Positions 31,942 through 42,524 of a stretch of 64,000 nucleotides of DNA are shown here, piece after piece; within the stretch, counting starts at the first letter, position 1, and each line of letters opens with the position of its first letter. The notes beneath the pieces were generated by a model that made no database searches, was not told the origin of the DNA, and was given only the letters and a program-made list of their open reading frames with translations. A program made the position numbers and the translations under genes. Origin of the DNA: Mycobacterium branderi (GTDB lineage: Bacteria; Actinomycetota; Actinomycetes; Mycobacteriales; Mycobacteriaceae); contig NZ_AP022606.1 in the NCBI RefSeq assembly GCF_010728725.1, forward strand, positions 4,898,001-4,962,000, in the 5' to 3' direction.

Positions 31942-31988
31942 GCCCGTAATCCTACGGGCGCGGCGGGTCGCCGCCGATCAGCTAGTGC

Positions 31989-32726
31989 CTATCGCTGCGC
32001 GTAGTCGTGGATGCCGGCGGCGGTCCGCAGCTGGTGACGGCCGCGGTTGACCGAGCGCAGCGTGCCGTTGAGGAACTCCTCGAACTCGGCCAGCTTGGAA
32101 TCGACATAAATGTCGCACTCGCCGCGCAGCCGGTCGGCTTCGGCGTGCGCAGCGTCGATAAGCCGGGTGGCCTCCGCGTTTGCCGAGGCCACTACTTCGG
32201 TCTGCGATACCAGGCGCTGCTGCTCTTTGATGCCCTCTTGCACGGCTTTCTCGTAGGAGATGTTGCCCTCCTCGACCAGCCGGTCGCATTCCGCCTTGGC
32301 GCGCCCGGTGGTGGCCTCGTACTCGCGCTTTGCCGCAGCGGCGATTCGAACCGCCTCGTCACGCGCCTCGGAAACCATCCGCTCGCTGTGCTGACGGGCC
32401 TCGGCGACCATCCGGTCGGCCTGCGCCTTGGCATCGGACAGGATCCGGTCCGCCTCCGAGCGGGCGTGGTTGAGCATCGACTCCGACTCGGTGGTTGCCG
32501 AGGACACCAGTGAGTCGGCGTGCGTCTTGGCGTCGTGCAGCAGCGAGTCCCGCGCGTCGAGCACGTCTTGGGCGTCGTCGAGTTCGCCGGGGATGGCGTC
32601 CTTGATGTCGTCGATCAGTTCCAGCACGTCGCCGCGCGGCACCACACAGCCCGCCGTCATCGGCACGCCACGGGCTTCTTCGACAATCGCGCCCAGCTCG
32701 TCGAGCGCTTCGAAAACTCGGTACAC
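31989..32726 (-). CDS. sepIVA: Septum-associated DivIVA-like protein SepIVA
   Basis: A 245-residue coiled-coil protein. Residues of about 30-220 are almost wholly helical with heptad-like spacing (DAKTHADSLVSSATTESES, then ARSEADRILSDAKAQADRMV). In mycobacteria SepIVA localises to the septum and intracellular membrane domain and is essential for division. The N-terminal MYRVFEALDELGAIVEEARG is strongly conserved. In M. tuberculosis the next gene is tesA of the PDIM locus; here it is the divergent permease. Confidence 0.93.
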   Translation of the reverse strand: MYRVFEALDELGAIVEEARGVPMTAGCVVPRGDVLELIDDIKDAIPGELDDAQDVLDARDSLLHDAKTHADSLVSSATTESESMLNHARSEADRILSDAKAQADRMVAEARQHSERMVSEARDEAVRIAAAAKREYEATTGRAKAECDRLVEEGNISYEKAVQEGIKEQQRLVSQTEVVASANAEATRLIDAAHAEADRLRGECDIYVDSKLAEFEEFLNGTLRSVNRGRHQLRTAAGIHDYAQR

Positions 32727-32895
32727 CGCAACACCCTCCCGGCATCGTTGTTGTTACCAGTGTGCCTGGTGTTGCGCCTGTGACTGCGTTGGCCGACCCG
32801 GTGTGTCGAATATTGACGGGCCGGAGCCGTGCCGCTCACCTGCACACTTGGCGTCATTATGTCGACCTGCACCTGCTGGTGCCAATGCGCCCACA

Positions 32896-34053
32896 ATGAG
32901 ACGGGTGGGCGCCGTACTTCACGCTCTCGGCCTGGCCGGCTCGATGGCGTGGGAAATTCTGTGGGCTTTGGTGTTGGGTTTCGCGCTGTCGGCGGTGGTG
33001 CAGTCACTGGTGCGACGCTCGACGATCGCCGGCCTGTTGGGTGACGATCGTTTCCGCACCCTGGCCGTAGCGGCGGGGCTGGGCACGGCGTCGTCGTCAT
33101 GCTCCTACGCTGCGGTGGCGCTGGCCCGTTCACTTTTCCGCAAGGGCGCCAACTTCACCGCCGCCATGACCTTCGAAATCGCCTCGACGAATCTGGTGCT
33201 GGAGTTGGGCATCATCCTGGCGCTGATGATGGGTTGGCAGTTCACGGCGGCCGAGTTCGTCGGCGGTCCTGTGATGATTGTCGTTCTGGCGCTGTTGTTT
33301 CGGCTGTTCGTCCGCTCGCGGGTGGTCGACGCCGCCCGTAGACAGGCCGAACGCGGTATCGCCGGTTCGATGGAAGGCCATGCGGCCATGGACATGTCGG
33401 TGCAGGGCGAAGGCTCGTTTTGGCGACGACTGCTCTCCCCGCGGGGGTTTACCGCTGTGTCGCATGTATTCGTCATGGAATGGGCAGCGATCCTTCGTGA
33501 CCTTGTCCTCGGCCTTTTGATCGCGGGCGCCATCGCCGCCTGGGTGCCCGAAACTTTTTGGCAGCACTTCTTTTTCACTCAAGATCCGGCGCTCGCCAAG
33601 CTATGGGGACCGATCGTGGGACCGTTGGTGGCGATCGCGTCGTTTGTCTGCTCGATCGGAAATGTGCCGTTGGCGGCAGTGCTGTGGAACGGGGGCATCA
33701 GCTTCGGCGGCGTCATCGCGTTCATCTTCGCCGACCTGCTGATCCTGCCGATCCTCAACATCTACCGGCGCTACTACGGCTTTCGGATGATGCTCACACT
33801 GCTGGCCACCTTCTACGCCGCGATGGTGGTGGCCGGGTATTTCGTCGAATTGCTTTTTGGCGCAACGGGTCTCATTCCTGGTGAGCGGGTTGCTACGGTG
33901 ATGCACTCCGGTATCTCCTGGAACTACACCAGTTGGTTGAACATCGTGTTTTTGCTTTTGGCTTCAGGGCTGGTCGTTCGGTTCGCGACGACGGGCGGCA
34001 TGCCGATGCTGCGGATGATGGGCGGCTCACCTGACGAGCACGGGCACTCTTAG
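32896..34053 (+). CDS. Multi-pass permease, DUF318/UPF0718 (YraQ-ArsP) family, Rv2963 type
   Basis: A 385-residue membrane protein with about eight to ten helices. Family hallmarks are ASSSCSYAAVALARSLFRKG in the first half and SIGNVPLAAVLWNGGISFGG in the second, the inverted halves of this transporter family. Some relatives export methylarsenicals or other soft-metal compounds, but the cysteine-rich ArsP signature is reduced here to one cysteine per half, so substrate is open. The ATG has no good ribosome-binding site; an internal MAWEIL start 48 bases downstream is the main alternative. Confidence 0.85.
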   Translation: MRRVGAVLHALGLAGSMAWEILWALVLGFALSAVVQSLVRRSTIAGLLGDDRFRTLAVAAGLGTASSSCSYAAVALARSLFRKGANFTAAMTFEIASTNLVLELGIILALMMGWQFTAAEFVGGPVMIVVLALLFRLFVRSRVVDAARRQAERGIAGSMEGHAAMDMSVQGEGSFWRRLLSPRGFTAVSHVFVMEWAAILRDLVLGLLIAGAIAAWVPETFWQHFFFTQDPALAKLWGPIVGPLVAIASFVCSIGNVPLAAVLWNGGISFGGVIAFIFADLLILPILNIYRRYYGFRMMLTLLATFYAAMVVAGYFVELLFGATGLIPGERVATVMHSGISWNYTSWLNIVFLLLASGLVVRFATTGGMPMLRMMGGSPDEHGHS

Positions 34054-34203
34054 TAGTTGCTGGCAACGACAAAACCCATATTCGGGCGGCCCAGGCCCGA
34101 GCTGGCGGCTGCCTCCCGAAATCACTTTAACCACTTGTGCCACTTTGGTTTTGTCAGTGGATTGTGGTTGGCGCCTGTCCGGCGCCCGTGATACCATTCG
34201 AAC

Positions 34204-35565
34204 ATGCGTTCGAGTAGCCGAGAGGAGATCGTCGAAGCCTTCGACGCACTCGAAGCCGACCTCAAACGCGCCCTGGATCTGTCCTTCGAGGTGTTGACCA
34301 CCCCGGAATGCCTGGCCATGCTGGAGCGCTTCGAAACCATCCGCCGGCGGTTGCCGGCGGTGGAGCATCCGCTGATCAACCAGCTGGCCGAACAGGCCAG
34401 CGACACCGAGTTGGGCGGCACGCTGCGCTTCGCGCTGGCCGAGCGGCTGCGCATCACCCCGGCCGAAGCCAGCCGGCGCATCCACGACGCCAAAGACCTC
34501 GCACCGCGCCAGGCCATGACCGGCGAACCCCTCGACGCGCGGTTGCCCGCGACGGCCGCCGCGCAGCGCGCCGGGCAGATCGGCACCGCTCATGTGGCCG
34601 TGATCCGTGGTTTCATGCACCGGCTGCCCGGCTTCGTCGACGCCGAAACCCGCGAGCACGCCGAAGCCCACCTGGCCGAGTTGGCCGGGCAGCATCGCCC
34701 CGACGACCTAGCCATGTTGGCCCAGCGGCTCACCGACTGCCTCAACCCCGACGGCGACTTTTCCGACGACGAGCGGGCGCGCCGACGCGGCCTGACCCTG
34801 GGCAAACAAGGCCCCGATCTCATGTCGCAGCTAAGCGGCTGGATCACCCCGGAGCTGCGCGCCACCCTCGAAGCCGTGTGGGCCAAACTCGCCGCCCCCG
34901 GCATGTGCAACCCCGCCGACACGACACCCGTCGTCGACGGAACACCCCCCGAGGAGGCGGCCCAACGCGACACCCGCAGCACCGCCCAACGCCAGCACGA
35001 TGGGCTGCTCGCGGGGCTACGCGCGCTGCTGGCCTCCGGAGAACTCGGTCAGCACAACGGGCTACCGGCCAGCATCATCGTCACCACCAACCTGCAAGAC
35101 CTCGAAGCCGGCACCGGACACGGCCTCACCGGCGGCGGAACACTACTCCCGATGTCCGATGTGATCCGGCTGGCCTCCCACGCCCACCACTACCTAGCCA
35201 TCTTCGACAAAGGCAAAGCCCTGGCGCTGTATCACACCAAACGCTTAGCCTCCCCCGCCCAACGAATCGTGCTCTACGCCAAAGACCGCGGGTGCAGCTT
35301 CCCCAACTGCCCCGTACCCGGCTATCACTGCGAGGCCCACCACTGCACCCCGTATGCCCAATGCCACACCACCGACGTCAACGACCTCACCCTAGGCTGC
35401 GGCGGGCACCACCCCATCGCCGAAGACGGCTGGACCACCCGCAAAAACACCCACGGCGACACCGAATGGATCCCACCCCCACACCTCGACCACGGCCAAC
35501 CCCGCACCAACCGATACCACCACCCGGAGAAGCTCCTCCGCGAAGACGAAGACGACGACCCGTAG
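34204..35565 (+). CDS. 13E12 repeat family protein (DUF222 + HNH nuclease domain)
   Basis: A 453-residue protein. DUF222 covers about residues 10-330. The C-terminal HNH domain shows [18 protein letters not shown], then [17 protein letters not shown]: paired cysteines for zinc and the catalytic histidine set. Such proteins form a large, repeated family in mycobacteria and are often recombination-prone; a homing-type or defence role is suspected but unproven. Codon GC is very high at third positions, as in related copies. It lies where purU (Rv2964) is found in M. tuberculosis. Confidence 0.9.
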   Translation: MRSSSREEIVEAFDALEADLKRALDLSFEVLTTPECLAMLERFETIRRRLPAVEHPLINQLAEQASDTELGGTLRFALAERLRITPAEASRRIHDAKDLAPRQAMTGEPLDARLPATAAAQRAGQIGTAHVAVIRGFMHRLPGFVDAETREHAEAHLAELAGQHRPDDLAMLAQRLTDCLNPDGDFSDDERARRRGLTLGKQGPDLMSQLSGWITPELRATLEAVWAKLAAPGMCNPADTTPVVDGTPPEEAAQRDTRSTAQRQHDGLLAGLRALLASGELGQHNGLPASIIVTTNLQDLEAGTGHGLTGGGTLLPMSDVIRLASHAHHYLAIFDKGKALALYHTKRLASPAQRIVLYAKDRGCSFPNCPVPGYHCEAHHCTPYAQCHTTDVNDLTLGCGGHHPIAEDGWTTRKNTHGDTEWIPPPHLDHGQPRTNRYHHPEKLLREDEDDDP

Positions 35566-35569
35566 CGAA

Positions 35570-36052
35570 TTACGCTCCGCGCGAAAGCTTTTCGGCCAGG
35601 CGGCGGTTCACCGGTTCTGGCAGCAGCTCAGAGACGTCGCCGCCCATCGAGGCGACCTCCTTGGCCAGTGACGACGACACGAACGAATACCGGGGCGTGG
35701 TCGCCACGAAAAACGTGTCCACGCCGGCTATGTGCTTGTTCATCTGCGCCATCTGCAACTCGTATTCGAAGTCGGTGCCGGTGCGCAGACCCTTGACGAT
35801 GGCGGTCAGCCCGCGGGACCGGACAAAGTCCACCACCAACCCAGAACCGGACTCAACCCGCAGATTGGGCAGATGCGCGGTCGACTCCTCGATCATCGCG
35901 ATGCGTTCTTCGACGCTGAACATGCCCTTCTTGTTCGGATTGACCAGCACGGCGGCCACCACTTCGTCGAACTGCGCAGCCGCCCGCTCGAGGATGTCGA
36001 CGTGTCCCAGCGTCACCGGGTCGAATGATCCCGGGCATACCGCGCCGCTCAT
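35570..36052 (-). CDS. coaD: Phosphopantetheine adenylyltransferase
   Basis: A 160-residue enzyme of coenzyme A synthesis joining 4'-phosphopantetheine and ATP. The nucleotidyl-transfer motif [17 protein letters not shown] contains the TxGH histidine, and [14 protein letters not shown] the distal ATP-binding part. Convergent with the HNH gene with 4 bases between stops. Follows rsmD, the usual bacterial pair. Confidence 0.97.
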   Translation of the reverse strand: MSGAVCPGSFDPVTLGHVDILERAAAQFDEVVAAVLVNPNKKGMFSVEERIAMIEESTAHLPNLRVESGSGLVVDFVRSRGLTAIVKGLRTGTDFEYELQMAQMNKHIAGVDTFFVATTPRYSFVSSSLAKEVASMGGDVSELLPEPVNRRLAEKLSRGA

Positions 36053-36066
36053 GGCTCACGACGGTA

Positions 36067-36630
36067 TCAGCCCGCTCCGGACCGTTCGGCCAGCTCCAGC
36101 CGGGTGTCGCCGTAGCGGCGCTGCGGCAACATGACCCAGCCGTCGGGCCAGGCCAGCGGCGCACTGGCAATGGCGCGCTCGAACACCGCAAGAGTCCCGG
36201 AAACTGTCCAACCGCGCGCAGTCAATGCGCCCAGCACCGCGTGGATCTCGGCGGCGTCGACGTCGTAGGGCGGATCGGCCAGCACCAGGTCGACGGGTGC
36301 CGGAGCACCGCCGGCCAAGACCGCCGAAACGCTGCCCCGGCGAAGCGTCGCACCGGTCAGGCCCAGCGTCGCGATGTTGCGCTCGATCACCGCCGCAGCC
36401 CGCCGATCGGACTCGACGAACAACACCGACGCGGCCCCACGCGACAACGCCTCCAAGCCGAGCGCCCCCGAGCCAGCGTAGAGATCCAGCACCGAGATAC
36501 CGCCGAGATCCAGCCGCGCGCTCAACACGTTGAACAGCGCTTCACGCACCCGATCGGTGGTCGGCCGGGTCCCGCGCGGCGGCACCGCGATCCGTCGCCC
36601 CCCGGCGACACCGGCGATGATGCGGGTCAG
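36067..36630 (-). CDS. rsmD: 16S rRNA m2G966 methyltransferase RsmD
   Basis: A 187-residue enzyme that methylates G966 of 16S rRNA. Motif I is [19 protein letters not shown]; the catalytic ADPPYDVD motif is present. The family N-terminus ([19 protein letters not shown]) reads back to a CTG that overlaps the stop of pyruvate carboxylase (CTGA), with no ATG, GTG or TTG before it in this frame. I therefore place the start at that CTG; the first standard start (GTG at 36585) would remove 15 conserved residues. Confidence 0.88.
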   Translation of the reverse strand: MTRIIAGVAGGRRIAVPPRGTRPTTDRVREALFNVLSARLDLGGISVLDLYAGSGALGLEALSRGAASVLFVESDRRAAAVIERNIATLGLTGATLRRGSVSAVLAGGAPAPVDLVLADPPYDVDAAEIHAVLGALTARGWTVSGTLAVFERAIASAPLAWPDGWVMLPQRRYGDTRLELAERSGAG

Positions 36631-39600
36631 CGCAACACCACCAGCAGATCCCCGCCCTCGACCTGGGCGGTGGTGGAGACCGCCACCCGTTCGACGGTGG
36701 CATCAACCGGCGCGGTGATCGGGGCCTCCATCTTCATGGCCTCGATGGTGGCAATGGTCTGCCCGGCACTGACTCGATCGCCTTCGGCCACACCGATTGT
36801 CACGACACCGGCGAACGGTGCGGCGATATGGCCGGGGTTGGCGCGGTCCGCCTTTTCGGCGGCGGGAATGCTGCTGGCGATGTTGCGGTCTCGCACCTCC
36901 ACCGGCCGCAGCTGACCGTTGATGATGCACATCACCGTGCGCATGCCGCGTTCGTCCGGTTCGGAGATCGCCTCCAGCCCGATCAGCAACTCGACGCCGG
37001 GTTCCAGCTGCACCCGGTGCTCTTCGCCTTGGCGCAGGCCGTAGAAGAACTGGTTGGCCGACAACTGCGAGGTGTCACCGTAGGCTTCCCGATGGGCCTC
37101 GAATTCCTTTGTCGGGCCGGGGAACAGCAGCCGGTTCAAGGTGGCCTGCCGCTTGGGGCCGGCCAACGCCAGCGTCGCCTCGTCCTCCGGGCTCAGCTCG
37201 GGAGCCGGTTTGGCCGGGGCACGACCGGCCAGCGCGTTGGTGCGCAGCGGCTCGGGCCACCCGCCCGGCGGATCACCCAGCTCTCCGCGCAGGAATCCCA
37301 GCACAGATTCAGGAATGTCGAATCGCGATGGATCCGAAGCGAATTCGTCGGCGGTGATCCCGGCACCCACCAACGCCAGCGCCAGATCGCCGACCACCTT
37401 CGACGTCGGAGTCACCTTGACCAGCCGGCCCAGCAGCCGGTCCGCGGCCGCGTAGTTCTCTTCGATCTCCTCGAAGCGGTCACCCAGGCCCAGCGCGATC
37501 GCCTGCTGGCGCAGATTCGACAGCTGCCCACCGGGAATCTCGTGGTCGTACACCCGGCCCGTCGGCGCCGGTAACCCGGATTCGAAGGGCGCGTACACCT
37601 TTCGCAGTGCCTCCCAGTACGGCTCCAGGTCGCAGACCGCCGACAGGGATAGCCCGGTGTCGTAGTCCGTGTGCGCGGCCGCAGCGACGATCGAGCTCAG
37701 CGCGGGCTGGCTGGTGGTGCCCGCCAGCGGCGCCGCGGCCCCGTCGACCGCGTCGGCCCCGGCATGCCACGCCGTCACATAGGTGCCCAGCTGCCCGCCC
37801 GGCGTGTCGTGGGTGTGCACATGGATCGGCAGGTCGAAACGACTGCGCAGCGCACTGATCAACCGCTGCGCGGCGCCGGCCCGCAACAGCCCGGCCATGT
37901 CCTTGATGCCCAGTACGTGCGCACCCGCGTCGACGATCTGCTCGGCGAGCTTGAGGTAGTAATCCAGCGTGTAGATGTTCTCGTCCGGATTGGCCAGGTC
38001 GCCGGTATAGCACATCGCGACTTCGGCTATGGCAGAACCTGTTTCACGCACCGCGTCGATCGCCGGTCGCATCGACTCGACATTGTTGAGCGCGTCGAAG
38101 ATCCGGAAGATGTCGATCCCGGTCGCCGTGGCCTCCTCGACAAACGCCGATGTCACGATCTCCGGATACGGCGTGTAGCCAACGGTGTTGCGGCCCCGCA
38201 GCAGCATCTGCAGGCAGATATTGGGCATCGCCTCGCGCAGCGCGGCCAGCCGCTCCCACGGGTCTTCCTTCAGAAAACGCAGTGCCACATCGTAAGTCGC
38301 ACCACCCCAGCATTCCATCGACAGCAGCTGCGGGGTGAGCCGAGCGATGTAGGGCGCCACCCTCAGCAGGCCGGCGGTCCGTATCCGGGTGGCAAGCAGC
38401 GACTGGTGCGCGTCGCGGAACGTGGTCTCGGTCACCAGAACCGCAGCGGATTCCCGCATCCAGCGGGCAAACCCCTCCGGGCCCAACTCGACCAGCCGTT
38501 GCTTGGAGCCGGGCGGCGGCGGCGCGTCCAGGTCGATGTCGGGCAGCTTGTCGTGCGGATATACCGCCGACGGGCGAGAGCCGTGCGGCTTGTTCACGGT
38601 GACATCGGCCAGATAATTGAGGATCTTGGTGCCGCGGTCGGCCGACGACCGTGCGGTCAGCAGTTGCGGCCGCTCGTCGATGAACGACGTGGTGATGCGG
38701 CCGGCCCGGAAATCAGGGTCGTCCAGAACCGCTTGCAGGAACGGGATATTCGTCGAGACCCCGCGGATCCGGAACTCGGCGATCGCGCGACGCGCCCGGG
38801 CCACGGCCGCCGGAAAATCACGGCCCCGGCAGGTCAACTTCACCAGCATCGAGTCGAAGTGCGCGCTGATCTCCGCGCCCAGATTGGTGCCGCCGTCCAG
38901 CCGGATGCCCGCCCCGCCGGGGCTGCGGTAGGCGCTGATCCGGCCGGTGTCGGGCCGGAACCCGTTCGCCGGGTCTTCGGTGGTGATCCGGCACTGCAGC
39001 GCGGCGCCGTGCGGGCGGATGGCCTCCTGCCGCAAGCCGAGGTCGTCGAGGCTCTCGCCGGCGGCGATGCGCAGCTGGCTGGACACCAGGTCGACGTCGG
39101 TGATCTCTTCGGTGACGGTGTGTTCGACCTGGATACGCGGATTCATCTCGATGAACACATGGTGGCCGCGCTCGTCGAGCAGGAATTCCACCGTGCCCGC
39201 GCAGCTGTATCCGATGTGGCGGGCGAACGCCACCGCGTCGGCGCAAATCCGTTCGCGCAACACAGGATCCAGGTTCGGGGCGGGTGCCAGTTCGATGACC
39301 TTCTGGTGGCGGCGCTGCACACTGCAGTCCCGCTCGTAGAGGTGGATCACGTTGCCGTGGGTGTCGGCCAGGATCTGCACCTCGATGTGGCGCGGGTTGA
39401 TCACCGCCTGCTCGAGATACACCGTCGGGTCCCCGAACGCCGACTCGGCTTCGCGACTGGCGGATTCGATGGCCTCGGCCAGTAGGGCCGCGTCGTTGAC
39501 GCGCCGCATACCGCGGCCGCCGCCGCCCGCAACCGCCTTGACGAACAACGGGAATTGCATCTTTTCCGCGAAGGCCACCAACTCGTCGACCGACGCGGAC

Positions 39601-40010
39601 GGCGCGGAGGACATCAGCACCGGCAGGCCGGCTTCGCGGGCCGTGGCGATCGCGCGGGACTTGTTTCCGGTCAGCTCGAGCACCGCGGCACTGGGACCGA
39701 CGAACGTGATGCCCGCCCGTGCGCAAGCATCCGCCAATTCCGGGTTCTCCGAAAGGAATCCGTATCCGGGGTATATCGCGTCGGCGCCTGCGCGGCGAGC
39801 GGTTTCGACGATCTCGTCCACCGACAGGTAGGCCCGCACCGGGTGGCCTTCCTCACCGATCTGGTACGACTCGTCGGCCTTGAGCCGGTGCACCGAATTG
39901 CGGTCTTCGTACGGGTAGACCGCGACGGTGCCGATGCCGAGCTCGTAGGCGGCGCGGAAGGCGCGGATCGCGATTTCGCCCCGATTGGCAACCAGCACTT
40001 TGGAGATCAT
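36627..40010 (-). CDS. pca: Pyruvate carboxylase
   Basis: A 1127-residue biotin enzyme that carboxylates pyruvate to oxaloacetate. The biotin carboxylase domain is N-terminal ([13 protein letters not shown] loop, then [16 protein letters not shown]). The central carboxyltransferase domain carries HTHDTPGGQ metal ligands. The C-terminal biotinyl domain has the lysine K1093 in [10 protein letters not shown]. Full family length. In mycobacteria it supplies oxaloacetate and affects cholesterol- and lactate-dependent growth. Its TGA overlaps the CTG proposed as the start of rsmD. Confidence 0.98.
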   Translation of the reverse strand: MISKVLVANRGEIAIRAFRAAYELGIGTVAVYPYEDRNSVHRLKADESYQIGEEGHPVRAYLSVDEIVETARRAGADAIYPGYGFLSENPELADACARAGITFVGPSAAVLELTGNKSRAIATAREAGLPVLMSSAPSASVDELVAFAEKMQFPLFVKAVAGGGGRGMRRVNDAALLAEAIESASREAESAFGDPTVYLEQAVINPRHIEVQILADTHGNVIHLYERDCSVQRRHQKVIELAPAPNLDPVLRERICADAVAFARHIGYSCAGTVEFLLDERGHHVFIEMNPRIQVEHTVTEEITDVDLVSSQLRIAAGESLDDLGLRQEAIRPHGAALQCRITTEDPANGFRPDTGRISAYRSPGGAGIRLDGGTNLGAEISAHFDSMLVKLTCRGRDFPAAVARARRAIAEFRIRGVSTNIPFLQAVLDDPDFRAGRITTSFIDERPQLLTARSSADRGTKILNYLADVTVNKPHGSRPSAVYPHDKLPDIDLDAPPPPGSKQRLVELGPEGFARWMRESAAVLVTETTFRDAHQSLLATRIRTAGLLRVAPYIARLTPQLLSMECWGGATYDVALRFLKEDPWERLAALREAMPNICLQMLLRGRNTVGYTPYPEIVTSAFVEEATATGIDIFRIFDALNNVESMRPAIDAVRETGSAIAEVAMCYTGDLANPDENIYTLDYYLKLAEQIVDAGAHVLGIKDMAGLLRAGAAQRLISALRSRFDLPIHVHTHDTPGGQLGTYVTAWHAGADAVDGAAAPLAGTTSQPALSSIVAAAAHTDYDTGLSLSAVCDLEPYWEALRKVYAPFESGLPAPTGRVYDHEIPGGQLSNLRQQAIALGLGDRFEEIEENYAAADRLLGRLVKVTPTSKVVGDLALALVGAGITADEFASDPSRFDIPESVLGFLRGELGDPPGGWPEPLRTNALAGRAPAKPAPELSPEDEATLALAGPKRQATLNRLLFPGPTKEFEAHREAYGDTSQLSANQFFYGLRQGEEHRVQLEPGVELLIGLEAISEPDERGMRTVMCIINGQLRPVEVRDRNIASSIPAAEKADRANPGHIAAPFAGVVTIGVAEGDRVSAGQTIATIEAMKMEAPITAPVDATVERVAVSTTAQVEGGDLLVVLR

Positions 40011-40022
40011 CGCGCGCCCCTT

Positions 40023-40649
40023 TTACAGAAGTGTCGACCAGTAGTCCCAGAACCGCGCCAGGATCATCAAAATCACCGCGGTGAACCACAGCGCGGTAAT
40101 CGACCACCGCCAATGGTAGAGCCCACGCAGCACCGCGTTTCCCTCGATGACCGGGTGCAGCGCGATCGAGGCGACCACCACCAGCAGCGGTATGGTGACC
40201 GCCCACACCACCATGCAATACGGGCACAGCGCCCCGATTCGATACAGGCTCTGGAAGATCAGCCAATGGACAAACGCCGCGCCGGCCAGTGTGCCGATCG
40301 CCAGTCCGGCCCAATACCACCGCGGCAGCGCAACTTTCGCGACGACGAGCACGCCGCTAACCACAACCACGGTGAACGCGGCAATACCGATGAGCGAATT
40401 CGGGAAACCCAGCGCCGAGGCCTGCGGCGTCGTCATCACCGAGCCGCACGACACCACCGGGTTGATGTTGCACGACGGCACGTACGACGGGTTGAGCAGG
40501 ATGTTGATCTTCTCCACCGTCAACGTCACTGAGGCGACCAGGCCGACCACGCCGGCGATCAGCACCCACCACGCGCTGCCCGGACCGACCGGCGCCGCGG
40601 GCGAAACCATAAGTGGCTCACCCGGTTGCGCGGACACCGCGGTGGTCAC
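40023..40649 (-). CDS. Vitamin K epoxide reductase homologue (VKOR)
   Basis: A 208-residue membrane enzyme with five helices that reoxidises a periplasmic DsbA-like protein using quinone. The active pair CPYC is in GALCPYCMVVWAV; the loop cysteines are in SCNINPVVSCGS. It replaces DsbB in mycobacteria. The GTG start overlaps by 4 bases the stop of the upstream DsbA-like gene, so the pair is co-translated. Confidence 0.93.
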   Translation of the reverse strand: MTTAVSAQPGEPLMVSPAAPVGPGSAWWVLIAGVVGLVASVTLTVEKINILLNPSYVPSCNINPVVSCGSVMTTPQASALGFPNSLIGIAAFTVVVVSGVLVVAKVALPRWYWAGLAIGTLAGAAFVHWLIFQSLYRIGALCPYCMVVWAVTIPLLVVVASIALHPVIEGNAVLRGLYHWRWSITALWFTAVILMILARFWDYWSTLL

Positions 40650-41398
40650 GACGCCGGCGTCGCCGCCGTGTCGAGGCCCGGCACGTTCCCGACGATTTCT
40701 TTGATCTTGGCCACCAGCGCATCGGGGGTCGACGGGTCGTAGTCCTGGCCGTTGATGCGGATCGTCGGGGTGGCGTGAATATTGTTGGCCGCCGCCATGC
40801 CGTCGACAAGCGGAATGTACTTGCCGCTGTTGACGCAGTCGGGAACCTTGCCCACGACGCCGGCCTCGCGGGCGCGTTCGATCAGCTCGGCGTTGTCGGG
40901 AAACTTCGAACCGGTTTCGGAGGGCTGCAGGTTCTTGGTGAACAACGCGGTGTGGAACCGGCGGAACGCGTCGAGGTTTTCATCGGCCACGCAGTAGGCG
41001 GCGGCCCCGGCGCGGCTTGAATAGTCGTCGTTGTGCGGGCTGCTCAGGATGCCGACCATGTAGTAGTCGGCGGCGATCGCTCCCGAGTCGATCAGCCTGG
41101 ACACCGTCGGCCCGAAGGTCCGCTCGAAATTCCCGCACGCCGGGCACAGGAAGTCTTCGTAGAACGACACGACCGCCTTGGGCTCTTTGGTGCCCTCGTT
41201 GGTGACCAGCTTGCTCGACGTCACCCGCACCGCGCGTCCCGCGTGGTCGGTCTTCTTGTCGTGCGAGATCACGATGTAGCCGATCACGACGACAGCGAAG
41301 ATCACCACGACCGCGGTGATACCGATCCGGACCGCCAGATCGCGTCGGCGGCCCGCCAGCTTCGGGTCGTAGCCGGGGCGTTTCGATTTGTTGGCCAC
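40646..41398 (-). CDS. Membrane-anchored DsbA-like thiol oxidoreductase (Rv2969c type)
   Basis: A 250-residue protein with a short cytoplasmic N-terminus, one membrane helix (about 25-47) and an extracytoplasmic thioredoxin-like domain. The active site is CPAC in SFYEDFLCPACGNF and the cis-proline is in HATPTIRING. It introduces disulfides into exported proteins and is oxidised by the adjacent VKOR. The GTG start (VANKSKRPGYD) matches the family; further upstream codons are spurious. Confidence 0.94.
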   Translation of the reverse strand: MANKSKRPGYDPKLAGRRRDLAVRIGITAVVVIFAVVVIGYIVISHDKKTDHAGRAVRVTSSKLVTNEGTKEPKAVVSFYEDFLCPACGNFERTFGPTVSRLIDSGAIAADYYMVGILSSPHNDDYSSRAGAAAYCVADENLDAFRRFHTALFTKNLQPSETGSKFPDNAELIERAREAGVVGKVPDCVNSGKYIPLVDGMAAANNIHATPTIRINGQDYDPSTPDALVAKIKEIVGNVPGLDTAATPAS

Positions 41399-41438
41399 AG
41401 GTCCTCCGGTTGTCGATGGCGCTTCTAGCGTAGTGTGC

Positions 41439-42524
41439 TCACACCCGGCTGAGGTGGGCGCGCAGCGCCGAGACCAGCTCGGCAGTGGCGGTCGCGCTGC
41501 CGCCGCCCAGCGGGAACAGGTTGGCGAACCCATGCGTCAACGACCCCATGCAGCGCACGTCGACGGCGTTGCCGGCGGCCCGCAGCGCGGTGGCGTACCG
41601 CTCGCCCTCGTCGCGCAGCGGGTCGAAACCCGCGACCGTGATCAGCGCGGGCGGCAGCCCGGACAGCGTTTCGGCCAGCAGCGGCGACACCCGCGGATCT
41701 GCGGCGTCGACGCCGGACCCGCCCAAGTAGTTCGCCTCGAACCAGTCGATGTCGTGCTTGGTGAGCAGGAACCCACTTGCAAACAGCGACAGCGACCGGG
41801 TCTGCGCGGTGAAGTCCGTTCGCGGATAAATCAGCCACTGCAGCACCGGCGCGGGTCCGCCGTCGTTGCGGGCCAGCTGCGCCACGACGGCCGCCAGGTT
41901 CCCGCCGGCGCTGTCGCCGCCCACCGCCACGCGGCCGGGGATCGCGCCCAGGTCGCCTGCGTGCTCGTGCGCCCACCGGAACGCCGCGTAGGCGTCGTCG
42001 ACCGCGGCGGGGGCGCGATGTTCGGGGGCCAGTCGGTAGTCGATCGACAGCACGTGGATGTCGGCGTCGCGGCAGACCAGCCGGCAGAGCTGGTCGTGGG
42101 TGTCCAGGTCACCGATACACCATCCGCCGCCGTGGTAGAAGACCAGCAGCGGCGCGGGCTCCGTGGAAGCCGGGCGGTAGTGGCGGGCACCGATGTCGCC
42201 GGCCGGCCCGGGTATGGACAGGTCGCTGACCGCGACGTGGATCTGCGGCCCGGGAAACGCAGCGGTGAGCTCGCGCATCTGGGTGCGCGACGCGGCCGGG
42301 TCGTCGTCGGTCACCAACCCGTCGATGCCCATGACCCGCAGACCGGAGAGCATCAGCTGCAGGGTGGGGTCCAGGGTGTTGCCGTCGATGGTGACCGAGC
42401 GACCGCCGGAGAGCAGGCGCTTGGCGCCGGTCGGGATGAACGGGATGGCCTTGATGCCGACATTGGCGGCGGTGTTCTGCAACCGGCTGGTCAGTCCGGG
42501 CACGCCTGGCAGACTTTTCGTCAT
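41439..42524 (-). CDS. lipN: Esterase/lipase LipN, hormone-sensitive lipase family
   Basis: A 361-residue alpha/beta hydrolase. HGGGW in LLVFYHGGGWCIGD forms the oxyanion hole; the nucleophile is in VGGDSAGGNLAAVV; the histidine is in SLTHGFANLF. Acts on short-chain esters in related proteins. A GAGGGGAG ribosome-binding site lies 5 bases before the ATG. That ATG overlaps, on the other strand, the ATG of the aldo-keto reductase (CATG). Confidence 0.93.
   Translation of the reverse strand: MTKSLPGVPGLTSRLQNTAANVGIKAIPFIPTGAKRLLSGGRSVTIDGNTLDPTLQLMLSGLRVMGIDGLVTDDDPAASRTQMRELTAAFPGPQIHVAVSDLSIPGPAGDIGARHYRPASTEPAPLLVFYHGGGWCIGDLDTHDQLCRLVCRDADIHVLSIDYRLAPEHRAPAAVDDAYAAFRWAHEHAGDLGAIPGRVAVGGDSAGGNLAAVVAQLARNDGGPAPVLQWLIYPRTDFTAQTRSLSLFASGFLLTKHDIDWFEANYLGGSGVDAADPRVSPLLAETLSGLPPALITVAGFDPLRDEGERYATALRAAGNAVDVRCMGSLTHGFANLFPLGGGSATATAELVSALRAHLSRV

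Noticed and set aside
34308..36134. 608-codon frame over the HNH gene and coaD
   Set aside because: Arg/Pro-rich shadow of the real HNH frame; ends in reverse-strand coaD.
37671..39485. 604-codon plus-strand frame opposite pyruvate carboxylase
   Set aside because: Antisense shadow of a certain gene with no domain content.
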